Shown here: piece after piece, positions 1-12,365 of the stretch | Numbering within the stretch: position 1 is the stretch's first letter | Layout of the letters: every line of letters begins with the position of its first letter | Source of the DNA: Sipunculus nudus | Taxonomy: Eukaryota > Annelida > Sipuncula > Golfingiida > Sipunculidae | Reading direction: 5' to 3' | DNA length: 64,000 nt | Assembly: GCA_026874595.1 (NCBI GenBank) | Contig: CM049320.1 | Span: 46,514,714 to 46,578,713, forward strand | Translations under genes and position numbers: made by a program | Notes under the pieces: generated by a model | Told to the model about the DNA's origin: nothing | What the model saw: the letters and a program-made list of their open reading frames with translations, nothing else | The model's database searches: none

Positions 1-3000
1 CTTACCACTGCGACAATGCGACAATGTGCGACAGTTGGCCAAATCCTCAAGCTGCCATTGTCGCTAAAACCAAGTGCGACAGTCAGCATTATGCACCCCA
101 GGATATATCCTACCTGTGCGACAATGCGACAATGTGCGACGGTTGGCTACTATCTCAAGCTGACATGCGACAATTAATACAGTCGCTGCGACAGTCTGCG
201 ACACTCACCCCAGTATATATCTTACCAGTGCGACAATGTGCGACGGTTAGCCACATCTTCAAGCTGACATGCGACAATTAATACAGTCGCTGCGACAGTC
301 TGCGACACTCACCCCAGTATATATCTTACCAATGCGACAATGTGTGACAGTTGGCCACATCCTCAAGCTGACATGCGACAATTAATACAGTCGCTGCGAC
401 AGTCTGCGACACTCACCCCAGTATATATCTTACCAGTGCGACAATGCGACAATGTGCGACGGTTAGCCACATCCACAAGCTGACATGCAACAATTAATAC
501 AGTCGCTGGGACAGTCTGCGACACTCACCCCAGTATATATCTTACCACTGCGACAATGCGACAATGTGCGACAGTTAACCACATCCACAAGCTGACATGC
601 GACAATTAATACAGTCGCTGCGACAGTCTGCGACACTCGCCCCAGTATATATCTTACCACTGCGACAATGCGACAATGTGCGACAGTTGGCCAAATCCTC
701 AAGCTGCCATTGTCGCTAAAACCAAGTGCGACAGTCAGCATTACACACCCCAGGATATATCCTACCTGTGCGAATATGCGACAATGTGCGACGGTTGGCC
801 ACATCCTCAAGCTGACATGCGACAATTAATACAGTCGCTGCGACAGTCTGCGACACTCACCCCAGTATATATCTTACCAGTGCGACAATGTGCGACGGTT
901 AGCCACATCCACAAGCTGACATGCGACAATTAATACAGTCGCTGCGACAGTCTGCGACACTCACCCCAGTATATATCTTACCACTGCGACAATGTGCGAC
1001 AGTTGGCCACATCCTCAAGCTGACATGCGACAATTAATACAGTCGCTGCGACAGTCTGCGACACTCACCCCAGTATATATCTTACCACTGTGACAATGCG
1101 ACAGTGTGCGAAGGTTAGCCAAATCCTCAAGGTGCAAAACCTTCTACCCCTTCAGACAGGGACATGCACTCCAGGATGTATCATACAACTGCGACAATGT
1201 GCGACAGTTGGCCACATCCTCAAGCTGACATGCAACAATTAATACAGTCGCTGCGACAGTCTGCCACACTCACCCCAGTATATACCTTACCACTGCGACA
1301 ATGCGACAGTGTGCGACGGTTAGCCAAATCCTCAAGGTGCAAAACCCTCCTAATCTTTCAGGCAGGGACACTCACCCCAGTATATATCTTACCACTGCGA
1401 CAATGCGACAATGTGCGACAGTTGGCCAAATCCTCAAGCTGCCATTGTCGTTAAAACCAAGTGCGACAGTCAGCATTACTCACCCAGGATATATCCTACC
1501 TGTGCGACAATGCTACAATGTGCGACGGTTGGCTACTATCTCAAGCTGACGTGCGACAATTAATACAGTCGCTGCGACAGTCTGCGACACTCACCCCAGT
1601 ATATATCTTACCACTGAGACAATGTGACAATGTGAAACGGTTAGCCACATCTTCAAGCTGACATGCGACAATTAATACTAGCGTTGCAACAGTCTGCGAC
1701 ACTCACCCCAGTATATATCTTACCACTGCGACAATGTGACAATGTGCGACGGTTGGCTACTATCTCAAGCTGACAAGCGACAATTAATACAGTCGCTGCG
1801 ACAGTCTGCGACACTCACCCCAGTATATATCTTACCAGTGCGACAATGTGCGACGGTTAGCCACATCTTCAAGCTGACATGCGACAATTAATACAGTCGC
1901 TGCGACAGTCTGCGACACTCACCCCAGTATATATCTTACCAATGTGACAATGTGCGACAGTTGGCCACATCCTCAAGCTAACATGCGACAATTAATACAG
2001 TCGCTGCGACAGTCTGCGACACTCACCCCAGTATATATCTTACCAGTGCGACAATGTGCGACAGTTAGCCACATCAACAAGCTGACATGCGACAATTAAT
2101 ACAGTCGCTGCGACAGTCTGCGACACTCACCCCAGTATATATCTTACCACTGCGACAATGCGACATTGTGCGACAGTTAACCACATCCACAAGCTGACAT
2201 GCGACAATTAATTCAGTCGCTGCGACAGTCTGCGACACTCGCCCCAGTATATATTCTTACCACTGCGACAATGCGACAATGTGCGACAGTTGGCCAAATC
2301 CTCAAGCTGCCATTGTCGCTAAAACCAAGTGCGACAGTCAGCATTACACACCCCAGGATATATCCTACCTGTGCGACAATGCGACAATGTGCGACAGTTG
2401 GCTACTATCTCAAGCTGACATGCGACAATTAATACAGTCGCTGCGACAGTCTGCGACACTCACCCCAGTATATATCTTACCAGTGCGACAATGTGCGACG
2501 GTTAGCCACATCTTCAAGCTGACATGCGACAATTAATACAGTCGCTGCGACAGTCTGCGACACTCACCCCAGTATATATCTTACCACTGCGACAATGCGA
2601 CAATGTGCGACAGTTGGCCACATCCTCAAGCTGACATGGGACAATTAATACAGTCGCTGCGACAGTCTGCGACACTCACCCCAGTATATATCTTACCACT
2701 GCGACAATGCGACAGTGTGCGACGGTTAGCCAAATCCTCAAGGTGCAAAACCTTCTACCCCTTCAGGCAGGGACATGCACTCCAGGATGTATCATACAAC
2801 TGCGACAATGTGCGACAGTTGGCCACATCCTCAAGCTGACATGCGACAATTAATACAGTCGCTGCGACAGGCTGCGACACTCACCCCAGTATATACCTTA
2901 CCACTGCGACAATGCGACAGTGTGCGACCGTTAGCCAAATCCTCAAGGTGCAAAACCCTCCTAATCTTTCAGGCAGGGACACTCACCCCAGTATATATCT

Positions 3001-6000
3001 TACCACTGCGACAATGCGACAATGTGCGACAGTTGGCCAAATCCTCAAGCTGCCATTGTCGCTAAAACCAAGTGCGACAGTCAGCATTACACACCCAGGA
3101 TATATCCTACCTGTGCGACAATGCTACAATGTGCGACGGTTGGCTACTATCTCAAGCTGACGTGCGACAATTAATACAGTCGCTGCGACAGTCTGCGACA
3201 CTCACCCCAGTATATATCTTACCACTGAGACAATGCGACAATGTGAAACGGTTAGCCACATCTTCAAGCTGACATGTGACAATTCATACAGTCGCTGCGA
3301 CAGTCCGCGACACTCACTCCAGTATATATCTTACCACTGCGACAATGCAACAATGTGTGACGGTTAGCCACATCCTCAAGGTGACATGCGACAATTAATA
3401 CAGTCGCTGCAACAGTCTGCGACACTCACCCCAGGATATATTTTACCACTGCGACAATGCGACAATGTGCGACGGTTGGCTACTATCTCAAGCTGACATG
3501 CGACAATTAATACAGTCGCTGGGACAGTTTGCGACACTCACCCCAGTATATATCTTACCAGTGCGACAATGCGACAATGTGCGACGGTTAGCCAAATCCT
3601 CAAGGTGCAAAACCTTCTACCCCTTCAGGCAGGGACATGCACTCCAGGATGTATCTTACAACTGCGACAATGCGACAATGTGCGACGGTTGGCTACAATC
3701 TCACTATCTCAAGCTGACATGCGACAATTAATACAGTCCCTGCGACAGTCTGCGACACTCACCCCAGTATATATCTTACCACTGCGACAATTTGCGAGGG
3801 TTAACCACATCCTCAAGCTGACATGCGACAATTGATACCATTGCTGCGACAGTCTGCGACACTCATCCCGGTTCATATCTTACCACTGCGACAATGCGAC
3901 AGTGTGCGACGGTTAGCCAAATCCTCAAGGTGCAAAACCTTCTACCCCTTCATGCAGGGACATGCACTCCAGGATGTATCTTACAACTGCGACAATGCGA
4001 CAATGTGCGACGGTTGGCTACAATCTCAAGCTGACATGCGACAATTATACAGTCGCTGCGACAGTCTGCGACACTCACCCCAGTATATTTCTTACCACTG
4101 CGACAATGCAACAATGTGCGACAATTAACCACATCCACAAGCTGACATGCGACAATTAATACAGTCGCTGCGACAGTCTGCGACACTCACCCCAGTATAT
4201 ATCTTACCAGTGCGACAATGCGACAATGTGCGACGGTTAGCCACATCCACAAGCTGACATGCAACAATTAATACAGTCGCTGCGACAGTCTGCCACACTC
4301 GCCCCAGTATATATCTTACCACTGCGACAATGCGACAATGTGCGACAGTTGGCCAAATCCTCAAGCTGCCATTGTCGCTAAAACCAAGTGCGACAGTAGG
4401 CATTACACACCCCAGGATATATCCTACCTGTGCGACAATGCGACAATGTGCGACGGTTGGCTACTATCTCAAGCTGACATGCGACAATTAATACAGTCGC
4501 TGCGACCGTCTGCGACACTCACCCCAGTATATATCTTACCAGTGCGACAATGTGCGACGGTTAGCCACATCTTCAAGCTGACATGCGACAATTAATACAG
4601 TCGCTGCGACAGTCTGCGACACTCACCCCAGTATATATCTTACCACGGCGACAATGAGACAATGTGCGACAGTTGGCCACATCCTCAAGCTGACATGCGA
4701 CAATTAATACAGTCGCTGCGACAGTCTGCGACACTCACCCCTGTATATATCTTACCACTGCGACAATGCGACAATGTGCGACAGTTAACCACATCCACAA
4801 GCTGACATGCGACAATTAATACAGTCGCCGCAACAGTCTGCGACACTCACCCCAGTATATATCTTACCACTGCGACAATGCGACAATGTGCGACAGTTGG
4901 CCAAATCCTCAAGCTGCCATTGTCGCTAAAACCAAGTGCAACAGTCAGCATTACACACCCAGGATATATCCTACCTGTGCGACAATGCTACAATGTGCGA
5001 CGGTTGGCTACTATCTCAAGCTGACGTGCGACAATTAATACAGTCGCTGCGACAGTCTGCGACACTCACCCCAGTATATATCTTACCACTGCGACAATGT
5101 GCGACGGTTAGCCACATCTTCAAGCTGACATGCGACAATTAATACAGTCGCTGCGACAGTCTGCGACACTCACCCCAGTATATATCTTACCACTGCGACA
5201 ATGTGACAATGTGCGACAGTTGGCCACATCCTCAAGCTGACATGCGACAATTAATACAGTCGCTGCGACAGTCTGCGACACTCACCCCAGTATATATCTT
5301 ACCAGTGCGACAATGTGCGACAGTTGGCCAAATCCTCAAGCTGCCATTGTCGCTAAAGCTGCCAAGTGCGACAGTCAGCATTACACACCCCAGGATATAT
5401 CCTACCTGTGCGACAATGCGACAATGTGCGATGGTTGGCTACTATCTCAAGCTGACATGCGACAATTAATACAGTCGCTGCGACAGTCTGCGACACTCAC
5501 CCCAGTATATATCTTTCCACTGCGACAATGCGACAGTGTGCGACGGTTAGCCAAATCCTCAAGGTGCAAAACCTTCTACCCCTTCAGGCAGGGACATGCA
5601 CTCCAGGATGTATCTTACAACTGCGACAATGCGACAAAGTGCGACAGTTGGCCACATCCTCAAGCTGACATGCGACAATTAATACAGTCGCTGCGACAGT
5701 CTGCGACACTCACCCCAGTATATACCTTACCACTGCGACAATGCGACGGTTAGCCAAATCCTCAAGGTGCAAAACCCTCCTAATCTTTCAGGCAGGGACA
5801 CTCACCCCAGTATATATCTTACCACTGCAACAATGCGACAATGTGCGACAGTTGGCCAAATCCTCAAGCTGCCATTGTCGCTAAAACCAAGTACGATAGT
5901 CAGCATTACACACCCCAGGATATATCCTACCTGTGCGACAATGCTACAATGTGCGACGGTTGGCTACTATCTCAAGCTGACATGCGACAATTAATACAGT

Positions 6001-6405
6001 CGCTGCGACAGTCTGCGACACTCACCCCAGTATATATCTTACCACTGCAACAATGCGACAATGTGCGACGGTTAACCACATCCACAAGCTGACATGCGAC
6101 AATTAATACAGTCTCTGCAACAGTCTGCGACACTCACCCCAGTATATATATCTTACCACTGCGACAATGGGACAATGTGCGACAGTTAACCACATCCACG
6201 AGCTGACATGCGACAATTAATACAGTCTCTGCGACAGTCTGCGACACTCACCCCAGTATATATCTTACCAATGCGACAATGTGCGACGGTTAACCACATC
6301 CACAAGCTGACATGCGACAATTAATACAGTCTCTGCGACAGTCTGCGACACTCACCCCAGTTTATATCTTACCACTGCGACAATGCGACACATTTAGCCA
6401 CATCC
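1..6405 (+). repeat. Satellite array A, 104/112-bp units
   Basis: Tandem satellite that continues past the left edge of the window. A landmark (CAATTAATACAGTCGCTG) recurs at 171, 275, 379, 491 and 603, giving steps of 104, 104, 112 and 112 bp. The 8-bp difference is one extra copy of GCGACAAT inside the unit. Each unit has a conserved block (TGCGACAGTCTGCGACACTC, CCCCAGTATATATCTTACCA) and a variable block. At least three variant monomers replace the usual segment: one with GCCATTGTCGCTAAAACC, one with a CCTTCTACCCCTTCAGGCAG segment and one with CCCTCCTAATCTTTCAGGCA. Short open frames in the array come from the absence of stop codons in the unit and are not genes. About 60 units fit in this length. 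Confidence 0.97.
1164..3272 (+). repeat. 1,611-bp higher-order duplication inside array A
   Basis: The block beginning at 1164 recurs at 2775 with the same succession of variant monomers. Matching points 1164/2775, 1301/2912 and 1461/3072 are all offset by exactly 1,611 bp. Only scattered base changes separate the copies. This shows that array A evolves by duplication of multi-monomer blocks as well as single units. Confidence 0.85.
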
Positions 6406-9233
6406 TCAAGCTGACATGCGACAATTAATACAGTCGCTGTGACAGTCTGCGACACTCACCCCAGTATATATCTTACCACTGCGACAATGCAACAATGTCC
6501 GACGGTTGTCTACAATCTCAAGCCGGCAAGCACAATTAATACAGTTGCTGCGACAGTGTGCAACACTCACCCCAGTATATATCCTACCTGTGCAACAATG
6601 CGACAATGTGTGACAGTAAGCTACAGTCTCAAGCCGGCAAGCACAATTAATACAGTTGCTGCAACAGTGTGCAACACTCATCCCAGTATATATCTTACAA
6701 CTGCGACAATGTGCGACAGTTAGCCACATCCTCAAGCTGACCTGTGACAATTAATACCACTGCTGCGACACTGTGACAGTTTGCCACACAAATCCCAGGA
6801 TATATCTTACCTGTGCGACAATGCGACAGTGTGCAACGGTTATCTACAGTCTGAAGCTGACACATGACAATTAGTATTGTTGCTGCGACAGACTGCACCA
6901 CTCACCTCAGTGTGTATCTTTCTTCTGTGCCAATGTGCGACAATTAATAAGCTACAATACTGTTGCAGTCACAATGTGCGACAGTTTGCGACACACACCC
7001 CAGATATATCTTGACAATTTTCGACAGTCAGTGTGACACTCAGCCCAGTATATACCTTACCTCTGCAAGAATGTACAAAATGAATAAGCTACAGTACTGT
7101 CACAGTGACAATGTGTGACAGTTTGCGACACACTCACCTGTATATATCTAACAGCTGCGACAATGCGACGGTTAGCTACAATCTCAAGCCAACAAGCACA
7201 ATTAATACAGTCGCTGTGATAGTCTGCGACACTAACGTCAGTATGTATCTTACTTCTGTGACAATGTGCGACAATTAATAAGCTACAACACTGTCGCAGT
7301 CACAATGTGCGACAGTTTGCGACACACACCCCAGTATATATTATACTTCTGCGACAATGCGCGACAATTAATAAGCTACAGTACTGTCGCAGTGACAATG
7401 TGCGACAGTCAGTGCGACACTCAGCCCAGTATATATCTTACCTCTGCGAGAATGTGCAACAATTAATAAGCAAAATACTGTCACTGTAACAATGTGCAAC
7501 AGTTTGTGACACACTCCCAAGTGTGTATCCTACCTCTAGGAGAATGTGCAACAATTAATAAGCTACAATACTGTCGCAGTGACAATGTGCAACAGTTTGT
7601 GACACACTCCCCAGTAAATATCTTACCACTATAAATATGTGACAATGTGGGACGGTTAGCTACAGTCTGAAACTGACACACGACAATTAGTACTGTTGCT
7701 GCGACAGTCTACGACACTAACATCAGTATGTATCTGACTTCTGTGACAATGTAAGACAATTAATAAGCTTTACAGTAACAATACAGTTGCAGTGACAATG
7801 TGGGACAGTTAGCCAAATCCTCAAGCTGCCATTGTCACTACGACAAAGTGCAACAGTCAGCATTACACACCCTAGGATACAATCTCAAGCTGACATGCGA
7901 CAATTAATACAGTAGCTGTGACAGTCTGCGACACTCACCCCAGTATATATCTTACCACTGCGACAATGCAACAATGTCCGACGGTTGGCTACAATCTCAA
8001 GCCGGCAAGCACAATTAATACAGTTGCTGCGACAGTGTGCGACACTCACCCCAGTATATATCCTACCTGTGCAACAATGCGACAATGTGTGACAGTAAGC
8101 TACAGTCTCAAGCCGGCAAGCACAATTAATACAGTTGCTGCAACAGTGTGCGACACTCACCTCAGTATATATCTTACTTCTGCGACAATGTGCGACAATT
8201 AATAAGCTACAATACTGTTGCAGTGACAATGTGCGACAGTATGCAACACTCATCCCAGTATATATCTTACAACTGCGACAATGTGCGACAGTTAGCCACA
8301 TCCTCAAGCTGACCTGCGACAATACCACTGCTGCGACACTGTGACAGTTTGCCACACACATCCCAGGATATATCTTACCTGTGCAACAATGCGACAGTGT
8401 GCGACGGTTATCTACAGTCTGAAGCTGACACATGACAATTAGTATTGTTGCTGTGACAGACTGCGACACTCACCTCAGTGTGTATCTTTCTTCTGTGCCG
8501 ATGTGCGACAATTAATAAGCTACAATACTGTTGCAGTCACAATGTGCGACAGTTTTCGACACACACCCCTGATATATCTTGACAATGTGTGACAGTCAGT
8601 GTGACACTCAGCCCAGTATATATCTTACCTCTGCAAGAATGTGCAACAATGAATAAGCTACAGTACTGTCACATTGTGCGACAGTTTGCGACACACCCCC
8701 CAGTATATATCATACTTCTGCAACAATGCCCGACAATTAAATAATAAGCTACAGTACTGTTGCAGTGACAATGTGCAACAGTTTGTGACACACTCACCTG
8801 TATATATCTAACAGCTGCAACAATGCGACGGTTAGCTACAATCTCAATCCAACAAGCACAATTAATACAGTCGCTGCGATAGTCTGCAACACTAATGCAG
8901 TATGGATCTTACTTCTGTGACAATGTGCGACAATTAATAAACTACAATACTGTCGCAGTCACAATGTGCGACAGTTTGCGACACACACTCGAGATATATC
9001 TTGACAATGTGCGACAGTTAGTGTGACACTCAGCCCAGTATATATCTTACCTCTGCAAGAATGTGCAACAATGAATAAGCTACAGTACTGTCACAGTGAC
9101 AATGAGCGACAGTTTGCGACACACTCACCTGTATATATCTAACAGCTGCGACAATGCGAGGGTTAGCTACAATCTCAAGCCGACAAGCACAATTAATACA
9201 GTGGCTGCGATAGTCTGCGACACTAACGTCAGT
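6406..9233 (+). repeat. Diverged part of satellite array A
   Basis: Same satellite orientation as the preceding array but with more varied units, including an 'AATTAATAAGCTACAATACTGT' type of segment (here cut to its first part, AATTAATAAGCTAC). Many TGCGAC hexamers appear as TGTGAC or TGCAAC. The block starting near 6407 recurs near 7886, an offset of 1,479 bp; the later copy then carries one extra unit of about 107 bp. The last monomer is interrupted after CACTAACGTCAGT at 9233, where the two other copies of that monomer (near 7219 and 8886) continue with ATGTATCTTAC. Confidence 0.93.
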
Positions 9234-9239
9234 GTCGCA
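9216..9239. other. Near-perfect 24-bp palindrome at the satellite strand switch
   Basis: The 24 bases are self-complementary except for one mismatched pair (22 of 24 positions), centred on ACGT. The left half belongs to the last array A monomer and the right half is the first array B unit. The palindrome therefore marks the exact point where the satellite changes strand. Confidence 0.9.
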
Positions 9240-10059
9240 CATTGTCGCAGGGCTACAACATATACCGGGATGAGTGTCGCAAACTGTCTCACACTTTTGC
9301 AGCAACATTGCCAGGTAGAGAATTTAGCTAACCTTCGCACATTGTCGCAGTCACACTGCCAGGAAGGGAATGTATGTATTACCGTCGCACATTGTCGCAG
9401 CAACATTGCCAGTTAGGGAATTTAGCTAACCTCCGCACATTGTCGCAGTGACACTCCCAGGAAGGGAATGTATGTATATCTGTCGCACATTGTCGCAGAG
9501 GTATGACATATACCGTGGCGAGTGTCACAAACTGTCGCACACTTTTGCAGCAACATTGCCTGTTAAAGAATTTAGCTAACCGTCGCACATTGTCGTGGTG
9601 ACACTCCCAGGAAGGGAATGTATGTATAACTGTCGCACATTGTCGCAGGGCTACAACATATACCGGGTTGAGTGTCGCAAACTGTCGCACACTTTGGCAC
9701 CAACATTGCCAGGTAGAGAATTTAGCTACCCGTCGCACATTGTCGCAGTGACACTGCCAGGAAGGGAATGTATGTATAACTGTCGCACATTGTCGCAGAG
9801 GTATAATATATACTGGAGCGAGTGTCGCAAACTGTCGTACATTGTCGAACAAGACATATACTTTGGTGTGGGGCTTGTGTTGCACATCGTCGCAGAGACA
9901 GTATAGATTGTTGTCTGACACTGCCAGGAAGGGAATGTATGTATAACAATCGCACATTGTCGCAGAGGTATAACATATACTGGGGTGAGTGTCGCAAACT
10001 GTCGCACATTGTCTAGTGACATTTCCAGTTAGAGAATTTTGCTATCCGTCGCACATTGT

Positions 10060-10994
10060 CGCGGTGACACTCCCAGGAAGGGAATGCATGTACAACTGTC
10101 ACACATTGTCGCAGAGGTATGATATATACTGGAGTGAGTGTCGCAAACTGTCGTACATTGTCAAACAAGACATATACTTTGGTGTGGGGCTTGTGTTGCA
10201 CATCATCGCAGAGACAGTATAGATTGGTGTCTGACACTGCCAGGAAGGGAATGTATGTATAACCGTCGCACATTGTCGCAGAGGTATAACATATACTGGG
10301 GTGAGTGTCGCAAACTGTCGCACATTGTGGCAGAGACATTTCCAGTTAGAGAATTTAGCTAACCGTCGCACATTGTTGCAGTGACACTCCCCGGAAGGGA
10401 ATGTATTTTTAACTGTCGCACATTGTGGCAGAGGTATGACATATACCGGGGCGAGTGTCGCAAACTGTCGCACACTTTTGCAGCAACATTGCCAGTTAAA
10501 GAATTTAGCTAACCGTCGCACATTGTCGCGGTGACACTCCCAGGAAGGGAATGCATGTACAACTGTCACACATTGTCGCAGAGGTATAATATATACTGGA
10601 GTGAGTGTCGCAAACTGTCGTACATTGTCAAACAAGACATATACTTTGGTGTGGGGCTTGTGTTGCACATCATCGCAGAGACAGTATAGATTGGTGTCTG
10701 ACACTGCCAGGAAGGGAATGTATGTATAACCGTCGCACATTGTCGCAGAGGTATAACATATACTGGGGTGAGTGTCGCAAACTGTCGCACATTGTGGCAG
10801 AGACATTTCCAGTTAGAGAATTTAGCTAACCGTCGCACATTGTTGCAGTGACACTCCCCGGAAGGGAATGTATTTTTAACTGTCGCACATTGTGGCAGAG
10901 GTATGACATATACCGGGGCGAGTGTCGCAAACTGTCGCACACTTTTGCAGCAACATTGCCAGTTAAAGAATTTAGCTAACCGTCGCACATTGTC
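10060..10994 (-). repeat. Recent 467-bp tandem duplication in array B
   Basis: The segment around 10,138-10,528 is repeated at an offset of 467 bp with almost no differences; translated frames starting at 10,138 and 10,605 are identical over 74 codons. Divergence begins near 10,528/10,995 (TCGCGGTG versus TCACAGTG). This is the youngest visible duplication of the array. Confidence 0.88.
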
Positions 10995-12365
10995 ACAGTG
11001 ACACTCCCAGGAAGGGAATGTATGTATAACTGTCGCACATTGTCGCAGAGGTATAATATATACTGGACGAGTGTCGCAAACTGTCGTACATTGTCGCAGG
11101 TGTGTCGCAACAAGACATACTTTGGTGTGGGGCTTGTGTCGCACATTGTCGCAGAGACAGTATGGATTGGTGTGTGACACTCCCCAGAAGGGAATGTATG
11201 TATAACCGTCACACATTGTCGCAGAGGTATAACATATACTGGGGCGAGTGTCGCAAACTGTCGCAGAGACATTTCCAGGTAGAGAATTTAGCTAACCGTC
11301 GCACATTGTCGCAGTGACACTCCCAGGAAGGGAATGTATGTATAACCGTCGCACATTGTCGCAGAGGTATGACATATACCGGGGCGAGTGTCGCAAACTG
11401 TCGCACACTTTTGCAGCAACATTGCCAGTTAAAGAATTTAGCTAACCGTCGCACATTGTCGCGGTGACACTCCCAGGAAGGGAATGTATGTATAACTGTC
11501 GCACATTGTCGCAGGGCTACAACATATACCGGGATGAGTGTCGCAAACTGTCTCACACTTTCACAGCAACATTGCCAGGTAGAGAATTTAGCTAACCGTC
11601 GCACATTGTCGCAGTGACATTGTCAGAAGGGAATGTATGTATTACCGTCGCACATTGTCGCAGCAACATTGCCAGTTAGGGAATTAAGCTAACCGTCGCA
11701 CATTGTCGCAGTGACACTCCCAGGAAGGGAATGTATGTATAACTGTCGCACATTTTCGCAGAGGTATAACAAATACTGGGGCTAGTGTCGCAAACTGTCG
11801 CAGAGACATTTGCAGGTAGAGAATTTAGCTGACCGTCGCACATTGTCGCAGTGACACTCCCAGGAAGGGAATGTATGTATAACTGTCGCACATTGTCGCA
11901 GAGGTATGACATATACCGGGGCGAGTGTCGCAAACTGTCGCACACTTTTGCAGCAACATTGCCAGTTAAAGAATTTAGCTAACCGTCGCACATTGTCGCG
12001 GTGACACTCCCAGGAAGGGAATGTATGTATAACTGTCGCACATTGTCGCAGGGCTACAACATATACCGGGGTGAGTCTCGCAAACTGTCTCACACTTTCA
12101 CAGCAACATTGCCAGGTAGAGAATTTAGCTAACTGTCGCACATTGTCACAGTGACACTGTCAGGAAGGGAATGTATGTATCACTGTCGCACATTGTCGCA
12201 TCAACATTGCCAGTTAGGGAATTAAGCTAACCGTCGCACATTGTCCCAGTGACACTTCCAGGAAGGGAATGTATGTATAACTGTCGCACATTGTCGCAGA
12301 GATATAACATATACCAGGGCGAGTGTCGCAAACTGTCGTACATTGTCGCAGAGGTGTGTCGCAAC

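Noticed and set aside
1-9233. Regularly spaced repeats that could suggest a CRISPR array
   Set aside because: Spacers are themselves repeated and homologous, units are head-to-tail satellite monomers, and the setting is animal DNA.
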